Origin: Candidatus Woesebacteria bacterium
GTDB lineage: Bacteria > Patescibacteriota > Microgenomatia > UBA1400 > UBA1396
Length of the DNA stretch: 37,717 bases
Direction: 5' to 3'
Assembly (NCBI GenBank): GCA_021208605.1
Contig: JAJOJK010000019.1
Span: 1-37,717 of the forward strand
The notes under the pieces: generated by a model
The model's database searches: none
What the model saw: only the letters and a program-made list of their open reading frames with translations
What the model was told of the DNA's origin: nothing
Part shown: in pieces, positions 32,984 through 37,717 of the stretch
Layout of the letters: each line of letters opens with the position of its first letter
Position numbering within the stretch: position 1 is the stretch's first letter
Program-made: the position numbers and the translations under genes

Positions 32984-32997
32984 ACGATACACTCATT

Positions 32998-33006
32998 TGC
33001 TATAAT
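32998..33006 (+). promoter_or_regulatory. Extended -10 promoter of the HIT-like gene
   Basis: TG-C-TATAAT (perfect hexamer), then exactly 6 nt, then ATG 33013. Confidence 0.7.
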
Positions 33007-33012
33007 CCTCTC

Positions 33013-33453
33013 ATGGCAGAAATATACCGAACAACCAACTTTATTTTAGAGTCTCACGAACGTCCAGAAGTCGATAGGAATGATGGAGGACACATCAAAA
33101 TTTCTCCTATAGAAGATGTTTCCGATCGTACTCAACTATCACCAGCTCTGGCAATAGAACTCATGCGCTTCACTATGGTTGCCGGACTAGCTTTTACTAC
33201 TGCCATGGCGCAACAAGGTATTACACTCGGTCGTATCAACTACCAAGAAAACGGTAACTGGAAGCCACATCTCCATATTCACCTTTATGGTCGCGCGATA
33301 AATGCTCAATATCAGAAATTTGGTGATCCAATCAAGCCTGGTCATAGAGAAGAGTACCAACCTTTAACAATAGAAGATTGTCAGCTTATTGCTACTGAAC
33401 TCGAAAAACTTTTTGGAGAAGAAAAATTCTCAGATCAGCAATGGGGACTGTGA
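33013..33453 (+). CDS. HIT-like (histidine triad) family protein
   Basis: 146 residues from ATG 33013, set by the -10 box. The motif HLHIHLYGR (H-x-H-x-H, about 93-97) after a GRINYQENGNWKP strand fits histidine-triad nucleotide hydrolases and transferases. The rest (SPALAIELMRFTMVAG helix, EDCQLIATELEKLF at the end) also fits a HIT-like fold. The substrate is unknown. It is AT-rich like the NUDIX gene upstream, and both are followed by the same GTTCCAACATCATCCC repeat, so the two may have arrived together. Confidence 0.75.
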   Translation: MAEIYRTTNFILESHERPEVDRNDGGHIKISPIEDVSDRTQLSPALAIELMRFTMVAGLAFTTAMAQQGITLGRINYQENGNWKPHLHIHLYGRAINAQYQKFGDPIKPGHREEYQPLTIEDCQLIATELEKLFGEEKFSDQQWGL

Positions 33454-33456
33454 GCT

Positions 33457-33479
33457 AAAAAAAGTTCCAACATCATCCC
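33457..33479 (+). repeat. GTTCCAACATCATCCC repeat, copy 2
   Basis: AAAAAAA then GTTCCAACATCATCCC, 3 nt after the HIT-like stop codon, followed by TTGACGCCAGC. It is identical to copy 1 over the A-tract and 16-nt core. Confidence 0.75.
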
Positions 33480-33537
33480 TTGACGCCAGCGATATCTTTG
33501 CCTCTTGAATGAAACAAACTGACATTTGCAGGTTATC

Positions 33538-34377
33538 TCACAAACTCAAATTTTCTCGAATCCACTCCGCCGTCTCGCGAATCATCCATGGTTCGCAGAC
33601 CTGCCCGCGGTAGGGTTGCGGTGGGAGAAATGGGGCGTCGGTTTCGAGGAGGCGCCGGTCGGCCGGAACTTTTCGCCAGATTTCTCGAATGCGGTGCGCG
33701 TTGGGGTAGGTAATATTGCCGTCGAAGCCGGCGTAGGCGCCGAGCGAGAGCATCTTGTCTACGTAGGCTAGCGGGCCAGAGACACAGTGCATGGTGAAAT
33801 CAGCGTGAATACCAACTTCCTGCACAATTTTGTAGGTGTCCCAGTACGCGTTATCTGGTGTGGGTTCTTCGGGAGTTTCTTGGTCGCGGACGTGCAAAAT
33901 CACCGGGAGCTCCCATTCGTTGGCTACTTCAAGAAAGGCGCGCAGCCACAAGCGTTGCTGTTGGCGAGTAAACTGATCGTCTTTCTTCAAGCGGAAATAA
34001 TCGAGTCCAACTTCACCGACACCACCCACCGTGACACCGGCGTCATCGGCTTTCTGCTTGAGGCGCTTGAGTTGGGAAAGCGTCATGTCGAGATCGAACT
34101 CGCTTTCCACCACGTCGGTTGGATGGACGCCCAAGAAGGGGGTAAAGGCAGACTCCGCCTGGGACAACTCTACAGCGCGGCGCGAAGTGTCGACAGTAGT
34201 TCCCGGAATCCAGGCAAACTGAACACCATTCTCTTTGGCTTTTTGCCACTGTTCTTGCCAAGCCTCGTAGTGCGGCTCCATGTTGTAATGACAATGCGTA
34301 TCGATAATCGAGCGAAAACCGAAGTGATGCACAGCACGCGAAAAATCAGTCGTTTTGGCAGTTGGGTTTGCAGACAT
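33538..34377 (-). CDS. tatD: TatD family metal-dependent hydrolase (DNase)
   Basis: 279 residues, TIM-barrel amidohydrolase type. Motifs: IIDTHCHYNM (H28, H30), GVGEVGLDYF, ILHVRD, TMHCVSG and RLLETDAPFLPP. They supply the metal ligands of TatD deoxyribonucleases. The start ATG 34377 has GGAGG 5 nt upstream and lies 10 nt after the metG stop, so the two form an operon, an arrangement common in many bacteria. Confidence 0.93.
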   Translation of the reverse strand: MSANPTAKTTDFSRAVHHFGFRSIIDTHCHYNMEPHYEAWQEQWQKAKENGVQFAWIPGTTVDTSRRAVELSQAESAFTPFLGVHPTDVVESEFDLDMTLSQLKRLKQKADDAGVTVGGVGEVGLDYFRLKKDDQFTRQQQRLWLRAFLEVANEWELPVILHVRDQETPEEPTPDNAYWDTYKIVQEVGIHADFTMHCVSGPLAYVDKMLSLGAYAGFDGNITYPNAHRIREIWRKVPADRRLLETDAPFLPPQPYRGQVCEPWMIRETAEWIRENLSL

Positions 34378-34387
34378 AGTCCTCCAA

Positions 34388-35809
34388 TTACTCCTGCGGC
34401 AAACGCGGGAACAATGGTTCCAGAGCGGTAATCTGTTCAGCCTGGAAATGATTCCACATTTTCTCGGCGACTTCTGGCATAAATGGTCGTAAGTGATGCG
34501 CGATGGTCAAAATGTAGGTCGTGGCCGTCAACAAAACTTCTTTTTGTTCGTCGCCCTCGAGCTTCCAGGGTTTTTGCTCGGCCAGGTAGGTGTCCATCTC
34601 AGAAACGTGATCCATGACCCAGTTGAGAGCGCCGGTTAAATCGTAGGAATCCATGAGTTGAGCAAAAGACTCATCGGTAGTAATATCAGCTTCGCCAAAA
34701 GCAAAGCCCGATTTTTCGCTCATTTTGGCGACGCGCGAACACAGGTTTCCCAGTCCGTTCGACAAGAACGCGGTGTAGGTGGTGTCGAGCTTTTCCCAGG
34801 TCACATCTTGATCGCCAGAGAAACAGCCCATGTTGATGAGGAGATAGCGAGCCGCATCGGTGCCGTAGCGTGCCACCATGTCGGTCGGCGCAATCACGTT
34901 GCCCAAACTCTTACTCATCTTTTGTCCGCCAATACTAATGAATCCGTTAATTAAGATTTTTTCGGAGGCCGGCAAGCCAGCGGAGAAGAGCATCGCTTGC
35001 CACATAGCGGATTGCTGTCGCAAATTATCCTTGCCCGCTAACTGCACACCAGGCCAAAAGGCTTGGAAATTCTCTTCATTTTCTGGCCAGCCGAGCGTGG
35101 AAATATAGTTGACCAGCGCATCAAACCACACGTACATCACGTGGTCTTCGTCATCTGGGACCGGCACGCCCCACGGCATCTTTTCTTTGAGGCGAGAAAC
35201 GCTAAAGTCCTGCAACCCACGTTCCACAAAACTGCGGATTTCATTCATTTTTTCGGCCGGTTGGACAAATTCTGGATTTTCGGCGTAGAGCTGGAGAAGC
35301 TGATCCTGATACTTACTGAACCGGAAGAAGTAATTTTCTTCTTCGCGAACTTCTAACTCGCGATTGGGGTGAAGCGGACAGCGGCCGTCTTCGTCCAGTT
35401 CGGAGTCCGTCTTTTCCAATTCACAGCCAATACAGTATTTGGTGGCATACAGTTTCTTATAGATATCACCGTTGGCGAGACTACGGCGCCAAAATTCTTG
35501 CGCAGCCGCTACGTGGTGATCATCTGTGGTGCGAATAAAGTTGGTGTAGCTTAGGTTGAGCAAGTCGCGCAAATCTGAAAACGCAGCCGCATAGCGATCG
35601 ACATAGGACTGCGGGTCCTCATTATTATCGAGGGCCTTTTGGTAAATTTTTTGGCCATGCTCGTCGGTGCCGGTATTAAAAACAACTTCGTCACCCATCA
35701 TACGACGATAGCGCGCAATGGTATCGGCTTCGGTGATTTCCCAACCAAAACCAATGTGCGGCTCCGCGTTCACGTAGGGGAGAGTGGTGGTGATATAAAA
35801 ACGGCTCAT
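34388..35809 (-). CDS. metG: Methionyl-tRNA synthetase
   Basis: 473 residues from ATG 35809 (MSRFYITTTLPYVN), chosen over 35827 because TATACT lies 8 nt upstream. Class I motifs: PYVNAEPHIGFG (HIGH-like) and KMSKSLGN. The CP domain keeps the first zinc-knuckle pair as CIGC, with only one further Cys (RCPLHPN). The C-terminal tRNA-binding domain of longer MetRS forms is absent. It heads the metG-tatD unit. Confidence 0.96.
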   Translation of the reverse strand: MSRFYITTTLPYVNAEPHIGFGWEITEADTIARYRRMMGDEVVFNTGTDEHGQKIYQKALDNNEDPQSYVDRYAAAFSDLRDLLNLSYTNFIRTTDDHHVAAAQEFWRRSLANGDIYKKLYATKYCIGCELEKTDSELDEDGRCPLHPNRELEVREEENYFFRFSKYQDQLLQLYAENPEFVQPAEKMNEIRSFVERGLQDFSVSRLKEKMPWGVPVPDDEDHVMYVWFDALVNYISTLGWPENEENFQAFWPGVQLAGKDNLRQQSAMWQAMLFSAGLPASEKILINGFISIGGQKMSKSLGNVIAPTDMVARYGTDAARYLLINMGCFSGDQDVTWEKLDTTYTAFLSNGLGNLCSRVAKMSEKSGFAFGEADITTDESFAQLMDSYDLTGALNWVMDHVSEMDTYLAEQKPWKLEGDEQKEVLLTATTYILTIAHHLRPFMPEVAEKMWNHFQAEQITALEPLFPRLPQE

Positions 35810-35817
35810 ACCAGGCA

Positions 35818-35826
35818 AGTATAACA
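35818..35826 (-). promoter_or_regulatory. Extended -10 promoter of metG
   Basis: The minus strand reads TG-T-TATACT, then 8 nt, then ATG 35809. Confidence 0.6.
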
Positions 35827-35851
35827 TGAGGAATAAAACGATCAGAGAACG

Positions 35852-36169
35852 TTACCGCTTGCGAAACCATCGGAATCGGGCCATTTCTTTTTCCACAACG
35901 GCAACTAATTTTTTGAACGCCTCATCAGTACTCATTTGTTCAGACACACTGGCCACCGTGGCTGCCGAAACTTTGAGTTCTTTTTGGATCTGGGTATAGG
36001 AAAACTCGTTTTCGAGCATGCGGGCAATCCGCAAACGCTTTTCCACGTATTCAAGTTCTTTTTCAGTCAAAATTGTGGCGAGTAAAGCGTAGGCACCTTT
36101 CCCGTTCTGCCGCGAAAGAACGGCTGCCAATGCTTTGGTCATCGAGTTGTCTTGAGGTGTACTGCCCAT
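35852..36169 (-). CDS. YerC/TrpR-like DNA-binding protein
   Basis: 105 residues. It resembles the YerC/YecD group of the Trp-repressor superfamily: LTEKELEYVEKRLRIARML followed by the helix-turn-helix FSYTQIQKELKVSAATVASV, then a charged tail. These are small dimeric regulators of unknown target. The gene lies 42 nt upstream of metG on the same strand. No trp genes are near, apart from trpS 15 kb away. Confidence 0.85.
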   Translation of the reverse strand: MGSTPQDNSMTKALAAVLSRQNGKGAYALLATILTEKELEYVEKRLRIARMLENEFSYTQIQKELKVSAATVASVSEQMSTDEAFKKLVAVVEKEMARFRWFRKR

Positions 36170-36175
36170 GCCGCC

Positions 36176-36184
36176 AGTATAGCA
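36176..36184 (-). promoter_or_regulatory. Extended -10 promoter of the YerC-like gene
   Basis: The minus strand reads TG-C-TATACT, then exactly 6 nt, then ATG 36169. Confidence 0.65.
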
Positions 36185-36194
36185 TGCAAATATC

Positions 36195-36222
36195 TTGACT
36201 TTCCCCAGGAGAGGAGGACAAT
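36195..36222 (+). promoter_or_regulatory. Putative promoter of the 73-aa gene
   Basis: TTGACT (36195-36200), a 16-nt spacer and GACAAT (36217-36222). It is divergent from the YerC-like promoter. Confidence 0.4.
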
Positions 36223-36247
36223 ATGGGACAAAGAGAAAGAGGGTTGT

Positions 36248-36469
36248 ATGGCAGAAGTGCTTTCACCAGAAAACATGGGTCAACAAGATTCATCATTCTG
36301 GAGCTTTTGGCAAAGAATCTTCAGGACCCTGACTTTCCAGCAAACAAGCCAAGAATTGTTCCCAGATGGACATCTAGACCGCGGCACACGTCATCATGAA
36401 ATCTTGAATGAAGCAATGCCAGACGGCCGAATTCCATCTTCAGCCTCATCCCGCCGCTCCCTTCGCTAA
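36248..36469 (+). CDS. Hypothetical protein, 73 aa
   Basis: Start ATG 36248 (MAEVLSPENMGQQ) has AAAGAGGG 6 nt upstream; the frame is open from 36152, but that part covers the YerC start. The product is small and soluble-looking, with an aromatic patch FWSFWQRIF and an Arg/Ser-rich end. Family unknown. The nearby promoter and SD support it, but it could still be a chance frame. Confidence 0.45.
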   Translation: MAEVLSPENMGQQDSSFWSFWQRIFRTLTFQQTSQELFPDGHLDRGTRHHEILNEAMPDGRIPSSASSRRSLR

Positions 36470-36480
36470 CCCTCACAGCC

Positions 36481-36489
36481 TGCTATACT
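36481..36489 (+). promoter_or_regulatory. Extended -10 promoter of rmuC
   Basis: TG-C-TATACT, then 10 nt, then ATG 36500; no SD. Confidence 0.55.
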
Positions 36490-36499
36490 GATCTCCATC

Positions 36500-37639
36500 A
36501 TGTCTAGCGAACTGCTCATTCTCGTCCTCATTAATATTATTGGTCTGGCTGCTGTTGGATTTTTCTTGGCCTCGCGCCTCAAGCCGCAGGCACCCAACGA
36601 AGAACAGGAACGCCTCAAGCTCAAAGGCCTCGTAAACGAAGTCTTTGGTGAAGTCAGCACTCACGTGACCGAACAGAGCAAACAGGTTTTCCGCGGTGAA
36701 CAGGAAATGATTGCTAAGGAGCTGCAATCAAAACACAGTGAAATAGAAAAAGTTGTCAGCGAGTTGCGTCGCGAACTCAAAGATCGCCAACGCGATATTC
36801 AGGAGCTCGAACAAGAACGAAACAAACAGTTCTCTGAGGTCGCCACACACATTCGCGAACACCAAAAAATCACGGAAAAACTGAGCGAAGACACGCAAAA
36901 ACTGCGCAACATTCTCTCCAACAACCAGCAACGCGGCCAATGGGGCGAGTATATTCTGGACGATATTTTGCGCTCGGCCGGTTTAGTCGAAAACGTCCAC
37001 TACAGCAAACAAACCACCTTCGCCACGAGCAACGTTAAGCCCGACGTTACTTTGCTTTTGCCAAACAATCGCAGCGTGGCCATTGATGTCAAATTTCCAT
37101 ACAGCGCCGTCTACAAAATGGCGGATGCTGAGACTACACAACAAAAAGTCGCGGCCAAAAAAGAGTTCGTCCAAGACGTCAAAGCCAAAGTCAAACAAAT
37201 CGTCGATCGCGGCTACATCAGCCCAGAAGAAGGCACGCTGGACTACGCTATTCTTTTTGTGCCCAACGAGATGCTCTTTTCCTTTATTAACCAGCAAGCT
37301 CCAGAAGTTATTGATTTAGCCTTGCAACAAAAGGTGATGATCGTTTCGCCGTTTACTTTCTTAATTGTGGCGCGGACCGTTATTGAGAGCTACCGCAACT
37401 TTATGATCGAAAATAATTTGCGCGATATTATCCGCTTTATTGGTGATTTTGTCGACGAATGGGGACGCTTCGAAAAAGAGTTTACCAAATTTGATGATCA
37501 GATAAGTCGCATGCGCAAAGCGTATGATCAGATTGCTTCGACCCGCTACAACCGCATGCAGTTACGAATCAACCGGATTGAAGAATATCGTCACGGGATG
37601 TTGGAAGAAGGGGAGAGCCCCAAGGCACTCAAGGAGTGA
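36500..37639 (+). CDS. rmuC: DNA recombination protein RmuC
   Basis: 379 residues. An N-terminal membrane helix (about 4-24) and a long charged coiled coil (about 30-140) precede the RmuC nuclease-like domain: QRGQWGEYILDDILRSAGL, then KPDVTLLLPN, VAIDVKFPYSAY-type strand (DVK core), and LFVPNEMLFSFI. RmuC limits DNA inversions at short repeats in E. coli and belongs to the PD-(D/E)XK-like group. The stop is followed directly by a third copy of the repeat element. Confidence 0.94.
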   Translation: MSSELLILVLINIIGLAAVGFFLASRLKPQAPNEEQERLKLKGLVNEVFGEVSTHVTEQSKQVFRGEQEMIAKELQSKHSEIEKVVSELRRELKDRQRDIQELEQERNKQFSEVATHIREHQKITEKLSEDTQKLRNILSNNQQRGQWGEYILDDILRSAGLVENVHYSKQTTFATSNVKPDVTLLLPNNRSVAIDVKFPYSAVYKMADAETTQQKVAAKKEFVQDVKAKVKQIVDRGYISPEEGTLDYAILFVPNEMLFSFINQQAPEVIDLALQQKVMIVSPFTFLIVARTVIESYRNFMIENNLRDIIRFIGDFVDEWGRFEKEFTKFDDQISRMRKAYDQIASTRYNRMQLRINRIEEYRHGMLEEGESPKALKE

Positions 37640-37717
37640 GGAGACACCCCTAGGCCTATAACAATAATATTTCCTGGGAATTTAGTTTTTCTATAGGATT
37701 ATTCAAACAAATGAAGT
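37640..37717. repeat. 116-bp-type repeat element, copy 3 (cut by window end)
   Basis: The left arm (37640-37663) matches the arms of copies 1 and 2 from their second base, starting on the base after the rmuC stop. A central CTATAGG sits at 37691-37697. The right arm is expected about 15-40 nt beyond the window if the length is conserved. Confidence 0.8.

Noticed and set aside
32878-33000. tRNA or other classical RNA gene in the GC-rich segment
   Set aside because: No cloverleaf with T-loop GTTCGA-type sequence and no anticodon stem could be built.

Overview
This window looks like part of a chromosome of a Candidate Phyla Radiation (Patescibacteria, Parcubacteria-like) bacterium. The grounds are a lone TraG/VirD4-like ATPase, an EpmA/EF-P pair, a short MetG without a C-terminal tRNA-binding domain, a YerC/TrpR-like regulator, a huge multi-domain surface protein, and many genes with a -10 box almost touching the start codon. 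The placement is inferred from protein content alone. There is no prophage, CRISPR array, rRNA or tRNA that I can see. The standard stop codons fit every gene.

Layout. 1-2400: start of a leftward gene and a leftward conjugative-type ATPase. 2540-7727: a small unknown gene, then an RND efflux pair (membrane fusion protein and pump) separated by a perfect 25-bp hairpin. 7816-14098: cell-surface block, with a giant beta-helix/Ig-repeat/SdrD-like/FN3 protein split by a frameshift, a membrane-anchored CAP-domain protein and a small membrane protein. 14125-15922: PHP-type DNA polymerase X, frameshifted at an A8 run, divergent from a Na+/Ca2+ exchanger. 17036-26603: acetyl-CoA synthetase, a serine hydrolase, a small holin-like membrane protein, TrpRS, an MscS channel, MutM, an FMN reductase, an Nramp-related transporter and superoxide dismutase. 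26628-32222: an unknown gene, a methyltransferase frameshifted at an A9 run, EpmA plus EF-P, three small two-helix membrane proteins and a membrane glycosyltransferase. 32356-37639: NUDIX, HIT-like, TatD, MetG, YerC-like, a small unknown gene and RmuC.

Expression signals. Nineteen genes have a -10 hexamer, often in the extended form TGcTAtaaT, 6-11 nt before the start codon and no Shine-Dalgarno sequence. In ten of them the gap is exactly 6 nt, which would put the transcription start on the first base of the start codon (leaderless mRNA). Other genes (efp, sodA, the small membrane genes, tatD, acs, both small unknown genes) have normal ribosome-binding sites and mostly longer leaders.

Repeats. 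The most distinctive non-coding feature is a family with core TAGGCCTATAAC, always just downstream of a stop codon and always in the same orientation relative to that gene. Two copies are complete 116-bp inverted-repeat elements (12762-12877 and 23691-23806) with identical arms and almost unrelated spacers. A third enters the window end at 37640. Two single arms lie at 187-198 and 7732-7755. They resemble REPIN-type elements, but no REP-associated transposase is in view. Three genes (surface protein, polX, methyltransferase) are broken by one-base frameshifts, two of them at A8/A9 runs.
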